57,771 nucleotides of DNA from positions 1-57,771 of the forward strand of contig NZ_NGJS01000013.1 in NCBI RefSeq assembly GCF_003950515.1, in the 5' to 3' direction. The stretch comes from Vagococcus vulneris (lineage in GTDB: Bacteria > Bacillota > Bacilli > Lactobacillales > Vagococcaceae). The notes under the pieces were generated by a model. That model saw only the letters and a program-made list of their open reading frames with translations. It made no database searches and was not told the DNA's origin. Of the stretch, positions 1 through 8,563 are shown piece after piece. Position numbers and translations under genes: made by a program. Every line of letters begins with the position of its first letter. Positions within the stretch are counted from its first letter, which is position 1.

Positions 1-82
1 CTTTCGCTAAAAAACGAACTGAACGTCCAGTTTGATTAAGTTCTACAATCATTTGTTTAAAATCTTCTTCGTATCGGGTCAT
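1..82 (-). CDS. IS3-type transposase OrfA, N-terminal fragment
   Basis: The first 27 codons of a transposase start here and run off the window edge. The protein begins MTRYEEDFKQMIVELNQTG, the usual opening of the helix-turn-helix OrfA of IS3-family elements, which binds the IS ends. The start is preceded by GAGAGGATGA, a plausible ribosome binding site. It is identical to the fragment at the right edge. Family is inferred from a short segment only. Confidence 0.7.
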   Translation of the reverse strand, partial: MTRYEEDFKQMIVELNQTGRSVRFLAK

Positions 83-161
83 AAAAAATCATCCTCTCGT
101 AGATAAGTTTAATATATTCTTGTCTCTACGAAAAGTTGTCTAAGATTTGATACTAACACCA
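1..161 (-). mobile_element. Left-edge partial IS3-type insertion sequence
   Basis: This is the 5' end of an insertion sequence reading out of the window. Its 161 bases are the reverse complement of 57611-57771 with one mismatch in the part compared, and similarity stops sharply at 161. The outer tip begins TGGTGTTAGTATCAAATC on the minus strand, which I take as the terminal inverted repeat. The two copies face each other across the whole window. The family call rests on the small helix-turn-helix type first ORF. Confidence 0.8.
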
Positions 162-376
162 TTTTGCATGAATTCAACAGAGAAAATTTGTGACATCTTT
201 TAATGTGAGTTTAGAAATCTCTTTGGCTTTTCAGTATATAATGAGATTAAACGATGGATAAAAATTCTTACTTAAATAATGGTTATTATAAGAAATTAAT
301 TTTTTGTTTTAATCTATGAAACAAAAATATTTAAATAACTAAATTACTTATTATGGAGTTTTTTTACATATAAAAA

Positions 377-396
377 CCTTTAGCGTGAACTAAAGG
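377..396 (-). terminator. Terminator of the first TraX-family gene
   Basis: On the minus strand CCTTTAG and CTAAAGG form a 7-bp stem with a 6-base loop, followed by TTTTTAT. It lies 17 bases past the stop of the gene at 413-1204. Confidence 0.7.
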
Positions 397-412
397 TAAA
401 AAAAATAAGTAT

Positions 413-1204
413 TTAATTATAAAGTAAAGATGCTAAGATATACAGTAACCAAATGTGCACTGGATAGAAAATGTAAAAGAAATATTTCATACTTCTACCT
501 TTTTCGCCATTATACAACAATATCGGAATAACAGAAAAAACCATCATCCATTGAGTATTATTTGTAAATGCTCCAGCAGGATCTTGTATAAAAAATAAAA
601 ACGCTACAATAGCTATTACAAAACACTGCCATAGTTTGTTTTTCCTAAGCAAATACATAATAGGTATTAAATAAATCACTATATTATTTTCAGCAAATAA
701 AGTCATCGGAATAAATCTTGCTAAAATTACGAATAGCATGTTACCACTAGATAAACCGATTAATGGAATAATTGACAACACTAGCGGAGCTACTAAACAT
801 AATAATCCCATTAATAATTGACTAATTTTCTTGTTATTTTTAAATTCTGATAAAAAGTCAATACCATACATTGCTAAAACTCCAATAAATAAGTCTGTAA
901 AAATATTATTCATTAAGCCTATTTGCCCTAATTTAAAGAAATGTTGAACTATTGTTGAACCAATATTCATCACCCAAAAACCAAGTAATAATCTAAATAA
1001 ATATTTGTTTTTATTTCTTGTATGGCTAAAACCTTCTACACTAACAAAGAAAAATAATGTTGCTACAGGTCTACCGAACCAGTCTAACCAATCAGGTGTC
1101 CCCATAATAGAAAACATTTCGTGGATATGATCAACAAACATTAAAACTATACCAATTATCTTTAAATCAAAAATTGTTAAATTCCTTTTTTTTATTACTT
1201 CCAT
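413..1204 (-). CDS. TraX-family membrane protein (copy 1)
   Basis: This 263-residue polytopic membrane protein fits the TraX family, named after the F-plasmid protein needed for N-terminal acetylation of pilin. The opening segment has the family-like pattern LKIIGIVLMFVDHIHEMF, then FGRPVATLFFFVSVEGFSHTR, and the C-terminus has FYPVHIWLLYI. I count about eight hydrophobic segments. Chromosomal Firmicutes members are common and their substrates are not known, so a role in conjugation should not be assumed. It is a clear paralog of the gene at 2878-3690 and reads away from the two genes between them. An acyl transfer role is inference. Confidence 0.8.
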   Translation of the reverse strand: MEVIKKRNLTIFDLKIIGIVLMFVDHIHEMFSIMGTPDWLDWFGRPVATLFFFVSVEGFSHTRNKNKYLFRLLLGFWVMNIGSTIVQHFFKLGQIGLMNNIFTDLFIGVLAMYGIDFLSEFKNNKKISQLLMGLLCLVAPLVLSIIPLIGLSSGNMLFVILARFIPMTLFAENNIVIYLIPIMYLLRKNKLWQCFVIAIVAFLFFIQDPAGAFTNNTQWMMVFSVIPILLYNGEKGRSMKYFFYIFYPVHIWLLYILASLLYN

Positions 1205-1515
1205 TTTTCTCCCCTACATTTATAAATACTAAAATTATTATATAAACATCATAACAAAAAAATAACTAATTAGAATAAGTCTTAAGACCTATCTTGTAGT
1301 TTAGTTATATAACATCATTGTCGTATTTACTTTTAAAAACCAATATTTGCTAATATTATTAGAATATTTTGAAGAACCTTTAATCAAAAATTTTGATAAT
1401 TTGTTCTTGTTTTATATATGGTTAGTTATAGTATGAGTAATTAAAACGTATTTACAATAAAAAAAAGATATATTAAACTTAATTGATGTTATTTTTTATT
1501 TTGGAGGAGATTTAT

Positions 1516-2166
1516 ATGACTAATTTTTTTGTACTTACTTTTTTTATTTCAATAATTTGTTTGGTATTTTTTTTAGTAAAAGCAAAGTTTAGAACAAAAA
1601 AATATATTTTAGGAGCGATATTAGGGATATTTTTTTCTTTTATTTTAATTGGGATTACAGCATCTTCGGAGGCTAAAGCAGAAGCTGAGAAAAAAGCAAA
1701 AGAAGAGCAAGTTGTAAAAGAAAAAGCAGAAGCTGAGAAAAAAGCAAAAGAAGAACAAGAGGCTAAAGAAAAGGCAGAAGCTGAGAAAAAAGCAAAAGAA
1801 GAACAAGAGGCTAAAGAAAAGGCAGAAGCTGAGAAAAAAGCAAAAGAAGAACAAGAAGCTAAGGAAAAGGCAGAAGCTGAGAAAAAAGCAAAAGAAGAAC
1901 AAGAAGCTAAGGAAAAGGCGGAAGCTGAGAAAAGACAAAGAGAAGAACAAGAAGCTAAGGAAAAGGCAGAAGCTGAGAAAAGACAAAGAGAAGAACAAGA
2001 AGCAGCTCTTGCTGCACAAAATCAAGCAAGACAACAAGCTACTCAAAATAATAAAGCAAATGACGGAGTAACAGGATATTGTAAAGATGGAGCTGTAGCT
2101 ACTGGTAATCCTAGTGCTAGGGGAAGAGCAAATAGTTGCTATGGACATGGTGGTTGGGTTCGTTAA
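1516..2166 (+). CDS. Membrane-anchored repeat protein with DUF3761-like C-terminus
   Basis: The 216-residue protein has two N-terminal hydrophobic segments (about 3-20 and 31-50), then seven 16-residue repeats rich in Glu, Lys and Ala, and a short C-terminal domain. The repeats (unit AEAEKKAKEEQEAKEK) predict a long charged helix, reminiscent of TolA-like spacers. The tail has two cysteines in YCKDG and NSCYGHGGW, resembling the small DUF3761 domain. I start at 1516 because GGAGGAGA lies just upstream; an ATG at 1483 in the same frame lacks such a site. Only two bases separate it from the thioredoxin-like gene, so they are co-transcribed. Likely a cell-surface protein whose two cysteines pair; function unknown. 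Confidence 0.75.
   Translation: MTNFFVLTFFISIICLVFFLVKAKFRTKKYILGAILGIFFSFILIGITASSEAKAEAEKKAKEEQVVKEKAEAEKKAKEEQEAKEKAEAEKKAKEEQEAKEKAEAEKKAKEEQEAKEKAEAEKKAKEEQEAKEKAEAEKRQREEQEAKEKAEAEKRQREEQEAALAAQNQARQQATQNNKANDGVTGYCKDGAVATGNPSARGRANSCYGHGGWVR
1678..2013 (+). repeat. Seven tandem 48-bp coding repeats
   Basis: GCAGAAGCTGAGAAA recurs every 48 bases starting at 1678, 1726, 1774, 1822, 1870, 1918 and 1966. The first unit carries VV in place of EA. The last two carry KRQREEQ in place of KKAKEEQ, so the array has a variant edge on each side. Middle units differ only by silent changes, which points to recent copy-number change by slippage or unequal exchange. Confidence 0.9.
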
Positions 2167-2168
2167 TA

Positions 2169-2660
2169 ATGAATAAAAAGTATGCAATGATAGGTGTCAT
2201 TTTAACATTATTATTAATTATTCTTTTGACTAATAGTTCTATAAAAAGCTTTAGAGAAAACGATAAAAATCCAAAAGTAGTTTTAGAAAATATTTCTAAA
2301 AACAAAAGAGGAATATATATATTTGGTTTTGAAGATTGTCCATGGTGTCAACAATTATACCCTGTGTTAGACAAAGTACTAAGTGAGTATAATGAAAAAG
2401 CATACTATGTTGATACACATAAGGAAAATTTTACAGGACAGGACAGAGAAAATTTAAAAAAATATATGCATGAAAAAACAAAATTTGATGATACAGTAGT
2501 TCCTCTCATTGTAATGATTAGTGAAGATGGAACATATCAATATCATGTAGGCACGTTAGAAGGACATGACGCACCAAAAGAACAGTTGACTGTATCTCAA
2601 GAAAATGAACTAAAAAATAATTTAAAAAATATGATTCTTAAATATAAAAAGAATAAATAA
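2169..2660 (+). CDS. Membrane-anchored thioredoxin-fold protein with CPWC motif
   Basis: This 163-residue protein has one N-terminal transmembrane or signal segment (about 5-22) and a thioredoxin-like domain. The redox motif is in GFEDCPWCQQLYPVL near residue 60, and a VVPLIV segment near 118 supplies the cis-proline typical of thioredoxin folds. The architecture resembles bacteriocin accessory proteins of the PedC/BrcD type and other extracytoplasmic thiol-disulfide enzymes. The start at 2169 follows the previous stop by two bases; longer in-frame starts would overlap that gene. An attractive inference is that it forms or isomerises the disulfide of the cysteine-bearing protein upstream. Confidence 0.78.
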   Translation: MNKKYAMIGVILTLLLIILLTNSSIKSFRENDKNPKVVLENISKNKRGIYIFGFEDCPWCQQLYPVLDKVLSEYNEKAYYVDTHKENFTGQDRENLKKYMHEKTKFDDTVVPLIVMISEDGTYQYHVGTLEGHDAPKEQLTVSQENELKNNLKNMILKYKKNK

Positions 2661-2705
2661 TTATTTAACAGGTTAGTTTACATAGCTCTGGTAATACCGG
2701 GTGAA

Positions 2706-2737
2706 AAAGGCTCTCAGAAAACATTCTGAGAGCCTTT
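2706..2737 (+). terminator. Strong terminator after the thioredoxin-like gene
   Basis: AAAGGCTCTCAGAA and TTCTGAGAGCCTTT form a perfect 14-bp stem with a 4-base loop. It ends the two-gene unit 1516-2660. Confidence 0.85.
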
Positions 2738-2877
2738 AATAATTATTAGGTTAAACATACAACTCAATATCCATAAAGAACGGTATTATATGAAAATAGG
2801 GCTAAGGTCGCATTAATATACAATACAGTTTTTGTTATACTTTCTAAGTAAAAAAATAAAAAGGATGTTGTATATTA

Positions 2878-3690
2878 ATGATTGAATCTACAAATAAAAA
2901 AGGATTATCTAGTTTTAGTTTAAAAATCATTGCCATTATTTTTATGACAATTGATCATGTCAATAGTTACTTGACCGAATTTTTACATTTGCCTCTATGG
3001 ATATCTCTACTTGGTAGATTTGTTGCTCCATTGTTTGTCTTTTTTTTAGTTGAAGGCTACTTTTATACAAAAAATAAAATGAAATATTTTAGTCGTTTAT
3101 TTGTTGGTGGAATATTGATGACAGCTATTAATATATGTCATAATCTTTTAACCAAGAGTAATTTTGATAATCCTGTTACTGGTGAATTTGATGTGATAAG
3201 TATACTGCAAGGACAGAATATTTTTATGACATTAGCTTTTATCTTTCTATTTATTTGGAGTATTGACTCGATACGTAGTAAAAAATTATCTATTCCCCAA
3301 ATTATTTTACATATTTTGGGTATTATACTATTAATTCCAATAATACTAATGAATGAAGGAGGTCCCTATGAAATTATTGTTGCTTTAATATTTTATTTTT
3401 TCAGAGGCAATTTTAAAAAAATAGTCATAAGCATGACAATCTTTTGTTCATTGCTATTAGGTAAAACATTATTTACTTATTTTACAATTCCCGCAGTTGG
3501 AACGCTTTATCAATTGTTAACTTTTAGTAATGAGTTCATGATGATTAGCGTTCTACCATTTATTTATTTATATAATGGAAAAAGAGGTGGGTCTGGCAAA
3601 AAGTGGGAAAAGAATTTATTTTACTATTTTTATCCAATTCATTTAATAATTATCTACGTATTAAGAGATCTTTTTCTAGGAGTTTTTTAA
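2878..3690 (+). CDS. TraX-family membrane protein (copy 2)
   Basis: A 270-residue polytopic membrane protein paralogous to the one at 413-1204. Shared landmarks are LKIIAIIFMTIDHVNS near the start, GRFVAPLFVFFLVEGYFYT, and FYYFYPIHLIIIYVL at the end. AAAGGATG lies about 12 bases before the ATG, and a TATACT box sits at about 2837. The strong terminator at 2706 separates it from the thioredoxin-like gene, so it has its own promoter. TraX of F plasmid is tied to pilin acetylation; the substrate here is unknown. The catalytic residues cannot be judged from this sequence. Confidence 0.8.
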   Translation: MIESTNKKGLSSFSLKIIAIIFMTIDHVNSYLTEFLHLPLWISLLGRFVAPLFVFFLVEGYFYTKNKMKYFSRLFVGGILMTAINICHNLLTKSNFDNPVTGEFDVISILQGQNIFMTLAFIFLFIWSIDSIRSKKLSIPQIILHILGIILLIPIILMNEGGPYEIIVALIFYFFRGNFKKIVISMTIFCSLLLGKTLFTYFTIPAVGTLYQLLTFSNEFMMISVLPFIYLYNGKRGGSGKKWEKNLFYYFYPIHLIIIYVLRDLFLGVF

Positions 3691-4190
3691 TCATTTTGAA
3701 TTACTGTTAATTCTAACTAGACAACAAGGTGTACTTACATGTCACTTTAAATAATCTCATCAGTAAAATTTCTGTAAATATCTAAGATAGTGTTTTTTTA
3801 TTTATAGTATTTTTTATTGAATAGCTTGATAGTAGGTTAAAATTAAGGGAGTTAGGCTGCCCGTTAATATATTATAGAGAGACAAAAGACCATTAGCGAG
3901 TCGGCTAGTGGTCTTTTGTTTTAACTTGGAATTTTTTTATTATCTTACTATACCATCATGATGAAGTTATAATAAGTATCTCAACTTTTGTCGTTAGCAG
4001 AATCTTTTGATTGTTTCGATTTTATTCTAAATAGGTATTTTTTTAAAGTATCCGCAAATTTTCAGTGGCTAATAATAAAAAATCCTAGATATTTTTTCCT
4101 CTTTAGATTTTAAGCTATGTAATGAACGAAAATACTGCTGGTTATTACTATTTAAATACCTAATATCAAAAGAAAGGCAGTAGTAAAGAA
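3691..4190. other. Non-coding stretch between TraX copy 2 and the carboxypeptidase gene
   Basis: No open reading frame of note. The only clear structure is the hairpin at 3882-3919. The rest is AT-rich with no similarity that I recognise. Confidence 0.6.
3882..3919 (+). terminator. Terminator-like hairpin
   Basis: ACAAAAGACCATTAGC and GCTAGTGGTCTTTTGT form a 16-bp stem with one G-U pair and a 6-base loop. It lies 190 bases past the stop of the TraX-family gene. It may serve that transcript or be left from a lost gene. Confidence 0.65.
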
Positions 4191-5072
4191 TCAAATATTA
4201 TTTAAAATAATTTTACTATCTTCAACGTGTTTTTTTTCTGTTGTGGGGCTCCCAGTCGCACCTGTCGTAATTAAAAGGTATTCATTTCCTTTAACATTCG
4301 ATAAGCTAATTAAACATTGACCTGCATCTTTAGTATATCCAGTTTTTCCTCCTATTATTTCCCCACTGTCTAGTTTGATTTCGGATTGATCAATGTCTAA
4401 AATAGTACTATTTAAGGTATAACCTTCTGGGTTAAAATCCGTAGGTTCAGTTGTATAAGAAAGAGTAGACATTAATTTTTTAAAAAATGGATTTTTTAAA
4501 GCTTTTTTCATGAAAGTATGTAAATCTGAAATTGTTGAATAGTTATTAAACGTATCCAATCCAGTCGCGTTTGTGAAATTAGTTTTTGTCATATTCATTG
4601 TTGTAGCGTAGTGATTCATCTTTTTGACAAATTTTTTTTCATTACCTGATAAAACAATAGCAGCTGTTAATGCTGCATCACCACCAGAGGGGAGAACAAT
4701 TGAATATGATAAGTCTCGTAACGTTATGTTATCATTTGGTAAAATACCAGATAGTGCAGCACCTTCTTTATTCATAGTTTCGATTGTATCTTCAGTAATA
4801 CTTACTTTTTCATTTAAGTTGGATGTTTCATTGATTAATATATACACTGTCATTAATTTTGTTAGAGATGCAATTTTAACTTTTTTGTTTATATTTTTTT
4901 GCAAAATAACAGTATTACTTGATAGGTTATCTAACAAAAACTCAGAACTATCAACAGAAAGTGTGGAAATTAAATCTTTTTTTGAATTTTTTGAAAGTTT
5001 AAGACCTACAAGAGAACTAATCATTAATACCATGACCAGTATTATTACACTTATTCGTATAATTTTTTTCAT
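4191..5072 (-). CDS. D-alanyl-D-alanine carboxypeptidase, PBP5/DacA type
   Basis: This 293-residue serine peptidase of the S11 type would trim terminal D-alanine from peptidoglycan stem peptides outside the membrane. The three penicillin-binding motifs are visible: SLTK (Ser69, Lys72), SGG at 129-131 where SGN or SGD-like triads are usual, and KTG at 243-245. An uncleaved or cleaved N-terminal hydrophobic segment covers residues 4-23. It is shorter than typical DacA, and the C-terminal amphipathic anchor domain is missing. AAGGAGTG precedes the start. It lies 97 bases after the VanS-like kinase in the same direction, so the kinase-regulator pair probably controls it. VanY enzymes of some vancomycin clusters are also of this PBP type. 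Confidence 0.85.
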   Translation of the reverse strand: MKKIIRISVIILVMVLMISSLVGLKLSKNSKKDLISTLSVDSSEFLLDNLSSNTVILQKNINKKVKIASLTKLMTVYILINETSNLNEKVSITEDTIETMNKEGAALSGILPNDNITLRDLSYSIVLPSGGDAALTAAIVLSGNEKKFVKKMNHYATTMNMTKTNFTNATGLDTFNNYSTISDLHTFMKKALKNPFFKKLMSTLSYTTEPTDFNPEGYTLNSTILDIDQSEIKLDSGEIIGGKTGYTKDAGQCLISLSNVKGNEYLLITTGATGSPTTEKKHVEDSKIILNNI

Positions 5073-5169
5073 ATAATCACTCCTTGTTTTTTATTGATTA
5101 TAATAAAAATTCAAAGAATGATTATATAGATAATCTTTTTATTTTCTTATTATTTCTTAAGAAAAGATA

Positions 5170-6276
5170 TTATTTATTATATTTTTTTGGAAGTGATATT
5201 TTAAAACGAATAACATCACTATCAGTTGCAACTGATATATCACCATGATGAGCCTCAATAATTTCTTTCGCAATAGAAAGTCCTAGTCCTGACCCACCAG
5301 TTTTGGAGGAACGGGAGCTGTCAAAACGATAGAACTTTTCAAAAATATCATTAAGATTATTTATTGATAGATAATCGCTATGATTAGTCAATATAATCGT
5401 TGCCAAATTATCATTGGCTATCAATTTTAAGGTAATTGAACTATTCTCCCTACCATATGCGATAGCATTTTTAAGCAAATTGTTAAAAACGCGCACTAAC
5501 TTTGAAGGATCCCCCACCATTTTATATGAATCTGGCAAGTCTAATAACAATTGTTGTTGTTTTTCTTTCAGAAGTGGGTAGAATTCTTCGCCAATTTGTT
5601 TGAAGAGCAGAACTAAATCAAAGTCTTGAGAATCAATTGTGATGTTATAAAAGCTAAATCTTGTTATGTCAGACAGCTCATCTGTCAAATAATCTAATCT
5701 ATTAGCTTTATCAAGAATAGTATTAAGATATTTGATCCTCATGTCAGGAGTTAAGTCTGGACTTTCAATTAGCAAACTAAGGTATCCAATTATCGATGCT
5801 AAAGGAGTCTTTAAATCATGAGCTAAATATGTGATAAGATCCTTATTTTTTTGAATTTCTTGATTATAAGACTGTTTATTATCTTGATTTATTATTTTTA
5901 ACTTATCCAATCCGTTTTTTATCTCGAGATATTCATCTGGAATTTTTGGATCGTCTTCGTCAAAATAACTAGCTATTATTTCAGAAATAATTGATATATT
6001 TTTTTTAATAATTATTTTAGAAATAATATAACTTAGTAACGCTATAATAATGACACTAATAAGAATTAATGAAATTACAAATGTTTTAAACTTAGTCCAA
6101 TCTATATAACTTGATTCAATTCCATTATTATTCTGGAATACAATAAAAGATTGACTGACTACTTTGCCTAGTTGCTCACCTAGAAAGCTTTTAGTAGCAA
6201 TAAAATAGATAATGATAAGAGTTACACATAAAATAATCAAAATCTTAACGAAATCTTGTTTTATACGACTAATCAA
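5170..6276 (-). CDS. VanS-like sensor histidine kinase
   Basis: A 368-residue membrane histidine kinase with two transmembrane segments near residues 10-30 and 68-92 and a short external loop. Kinase landmarks are the H-box AHDLKTPLASIIGYL, the N-box NNLLKNAIAYG and the G-box GGSGLGLSIAKEI. I start at a TTG (6276), since GGGAGTGGGA lies just upstream and the reading frame before it is inside the regulator gene; this gives an 8-base overlap with the regulator, the tight coupling usual for such pairs. The nearest well-known relatives are VanS-type kinases that sense cell-wall stress. The ligand is unknown. Confidence 0.85.
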   Translation of the reverse strand: MISRIKQDFVKILIILCVTLIIIYFIATKSFLGEQLGKVVSQSFIVFQNNNGIESSYIDWTKFKTFVISLILISVIIIALLSYIISKIIIKKNISIISEIIASYFDEDDPKIPDEYLEIKNGLDKLKIINQDNKQSYNQEIQKNKDLITYLAHDLKTPLASIIGYLSLLIESPDLTPDMRIKYLNTILDKANRLDYLTDELSDITRFSFYNITIDSQDFDLVLLFKQIGEEFYPLLKEKQQQLLLDLPDSYKMVGDPSKLVRVFNNLLKNAIAYGRENSSITLKLIANDNLATIILTNHSDYLSINNLNDIFEKFYRFDSSRSSKTGGSGLGLSIAKEIIEAHHGDISVATDSDVIRFKISLPKKYNK

Positions 6277-6952
6277 TTTTATATCCCACTCCCCATACTG
6301 TTTTAATGTAGTTTGGTTTATCACCGATGTCATTCATTTTTTCTCTTAAGTGTCTAATATGAACCATGATAGTATTATTAGATGCTGAGTAATATTTTTC
6401 TTGCCATACCATTTTAAATATATTTTCTGAAGATACCACATTACCAATATTTTCTAATAATAACTTTAAAATAGAGAATTCTTTAGGTGTTAAATCTAGT
6501 ATTTTATTATTAAACATCGCTTGGTGTTTTTCTATATTCAATTCTAGCTCCTTGAAGTATAAGACATTTTGATGTCTAGGATTATATTGATTAAATCTTC
6601 TTAATTGGGCTTTAACTCTAGCAATTACTTCTAAAGGCTTAAAAGGTTTAGTTATGTAGTCATCTGCACCAAAGTTCAATCCTGTTATCTTATCGATGTC
6701 CTCTCCCTTGGCAGTTAACATAATTACTGGATATGATTCTTTTTTTCTTATGAGAGAAAGAAGTGTTAAACCATCAACTTTAGGTAGCATAATATCTAGT
6801 ATAGCTAAATCAAATTTTTGTGATAATATGGCTTCTTTAGCTACTAAACCATCATCTATACTTAAAACCTTAAATCCTTCATTTTCTAAATAAAGAGTTA
6901 TTAATTCACGTATATCTTGATCATCTTCTACAAGTAGAATAGTAGTTTCCAT
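6269..6952 (-). CDS. OmpR/VanR-type response regulator
   Basis: The 227-residue protein has a receiver domain (acidic pocket Glu9-Asp10-Asp11, phosphoacceptor Asp53 in AILDIMLP, conserved Lys in TKPF near 103) and a C-terminal winged-helix DNA-binding domain ending YIKTVWGVGYKID. GGAGG lies 8 bases before the ATG. It is first in an operon with the kinase and a D,D-carboxypeptidase. No vanH, vanA or vanX type gene is near, so this is a regulator of wall trimming and not a resistance cluster. Confidence 0.88.
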   Translation of the reverse strand: METTILLVEDDQDIRELITLYLENEGFKVLSIDDGLVAKEAILSQKFDLAILDIMLPKVDGLTLLSLIRKKESYPVIMLTAKGEDIDKITGLNFGADDYITKPFKPLEVIARVKAQLRRFNQYNPRHQNVLYFKELELNIEKHQAMFNNKILDLTPKEFSILKLLLENIGNVVSSENIFKMVWQEKYYSASNNTIMVHIRHLREKMNDIGDKPNYIKTVWGVGYKID

Positions 6953-8006
6953 ATATTTACCTCCGTTATTTTATATGAATACAAGTATCTGTTTTTTGTG
7001 ACTGCTTTATAATCGCTTAAATATTGATTGACATATTTTTTGACAGTAAAGTTTGGAAGAAGCGTTCTTTTATGGTGTTAAAAAAATCCATATAAAAGTT
7101 AAAAAATTATCTTAACTATAAAACAGACTCAAAAATATAGGCAGGATAACATGATTCCTCATTTAATTATAACAAGTTCAATTATTTTTTGAAATAGATG
7201 ATTCAATCATATATAACACCAGTAAATACTTGAATAATTTTATTGAAAAAGGTAATCGTTTTATTAAGAAAAGATGCTGTATATAAAAATAATTAAAGAT
7301 ATTGAAACTATAAATATCTTATATAAAAAATTAAATTACATTTGTTGAAAGACTACCGAAAAATTAACAGGTAGAAAAGCAATAGATATTAAAAATACTC
7401 CAAATGATATTTATTTTGTTGATCCAGTAACGTCATCGCAACGAGTCTTTATTTATGAATGAATCTACACAAGATATTATCAATTATAATGTTCTTGTGA
7501 TGGGCTTAATATATGTAATTGATTTAAGTTATATATATTAAAGAGATTATATGCCTACTTATCCCGTGAATAAAGAATATAGGATTTTAGATAACATTTC
7601 GGAAGTAGATGCCTTTGATAAATTCAAACTTTTAATAGATTATAGCTTTAAATTAACTACCTAAAATCTGAACCATTCGTTTTGTAGCGAGTTTTAAAAG
7701 CGAGACTTTTTCGAAGTAGAGAGGCTTTTTTTTCGACTCGTTTTCTTACACCTTTCTCATATATAAGCGTACACTACAAATAAAAGGAAAAATTTTCAGT
7801 GTTTAGAGGTATTTTAAATGAATAGAAAAACGTCAATATCAAAAGTTAAAACAACCGAGATGATATAAATTCTTTTATCGCAAAGATAATCCATGACGAA
7901 TGGAAATAGGCTGTAAAGTACTCGATTGATCGAGCACATTACAGCCTGGTGTACTTTTTTGACTTATTAATATTAACCGGAGCAAGCCAAATAGTACTTA
8001 TTCTTC
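6953..8006. other. About 1 kb without an intact gene, with decayed coding remnants
   Basis: The stretch between the two-component system and the small PepSY-like gene holds no intact gene. Broken reading frames are visible: 7355-7461 reads KLTGRKAIDIKNTPNDIYF and onward with stops on both sides, and 7551-7664 is a 37-codon frame opening MPTYPVNKEYRILDNISE. These look like parts of one lost gene that I cannot name. The promoter of the regulator operon must lie near 6960-7050. Base composition is more AT-rich than the genes downstream. Confidence 0.5.
7909..7946 (+). terminator. Long hairpin, terminator-like
   Basis: GGCTGTAAAGTACTCGAT pairs with the segment ending CATTACAGCC across a 3-base loop, with a few mismatches. 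A run of six T follows nine bases later on the plus strand. It stands 60 bases past the stop of the minus-strand gene at 8007-8366 and may serve that gene or a lost plus-strand gene. Confidence 0.55.
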
Positions 8007-8366
8007 TTATGATAAGCGGTGAATATCAATGATAGTGCCGGTATATGCATCAGCCACAAATTCGTACTGTGCTAATTCGCCGTCTTCAATTCGTGAGATG
8101 CCGCCTGTATAGACTTTCGTTTTAATAGCAAATTTTTGAGAGGGTTCCTTTTTAAAATGAATCCAAGACCCTTCAATCGGTCCCTCTTGTAAAAAGGCTG
8201 ATTTAACGATTTCTAGTATATCATCTGCTGATAATGTTTTATTTTTTTTATACCAATACGTTGCTAACGCACCTGTGATAATTCCAGTTGTTATACCGAT
8301 TCCTATTCCAGTTGACAAACCTTTTGAGTAGAAATCCTTAGCATTTTTTTTGTTATGATGATTCAT
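8007..8366 (-). CDS. Small membrane-anchored PepSY-like protein
   Basis: A 119-residue protein with one glycine-rich transmembrane segment at about 18-38 and an external domain of about 75 residues. The end VADAYTGTIIDIHRLS matches the closing pattern of PepSY domains (VDAxTGxIxxI), which are often linked to inhibition of secreted peptidases. AGGAGGTAGCGAT precedes the start. It reads divergently from the aminopeptidase gene pepA. No enzyme motif is seen. The PepSY call is by pattern only. Confidence 0.6.
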   Translation of the reverse strand: MNHHNKKNAKDFYSKGLSTGIGIGITTGIITGALATYWYKKNKTLSADDILEIVKSAFLQEGPIEGSWIHFKKEPSQKFAIKTKVYTGGISRIEDGELAQYEFVADAYTGTIIDIHRLS

Positions 8367-8563
8367 ATCGCTACCTCCTAAGGCATAGATGTTTTAAATT
8401 TATTGTAGCACAAAACATAAAAATTAATAGTAAAATGTTATCTACAGTTATCTTCAAGATGGTTAAGGATCTGAAAGATAACTGTTCAAAAGCAATAAAA
8501 AATTATGTTATACTATATAAGTAGAAAGTGAGGTGTTACCTGCTAATAATTAGCGGGATAATC

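Noticed and set aside
1678-2013. Direct repeats as a CRISPR array
   Set aside because: The units are contiguous without spacers, in frame and coding. No cas genes are near.
1645-2187. A 180-codon minus-strand frame opposite the repeat protein
   Set aside because: It is the mirror of the Glu/Lys-rich repeats, giving a Phe/Leu/Ser-rich chain without a ribosome site. The plus-strand gene explains it.
413-3690. Conjugation genes because of TraX
   Set aside because: No relaxase, coupling protein or mating-channel genes are present. Chromosomal TraX-family proteins are common.
4191-6952. A vancomycin resistance cluster
   Set aside because: There is no D-Ala-D-Lac/Ser ligase, VanH, VanX or VanT gene. 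Only regulators and a carboxypeptidase resemble van parts.
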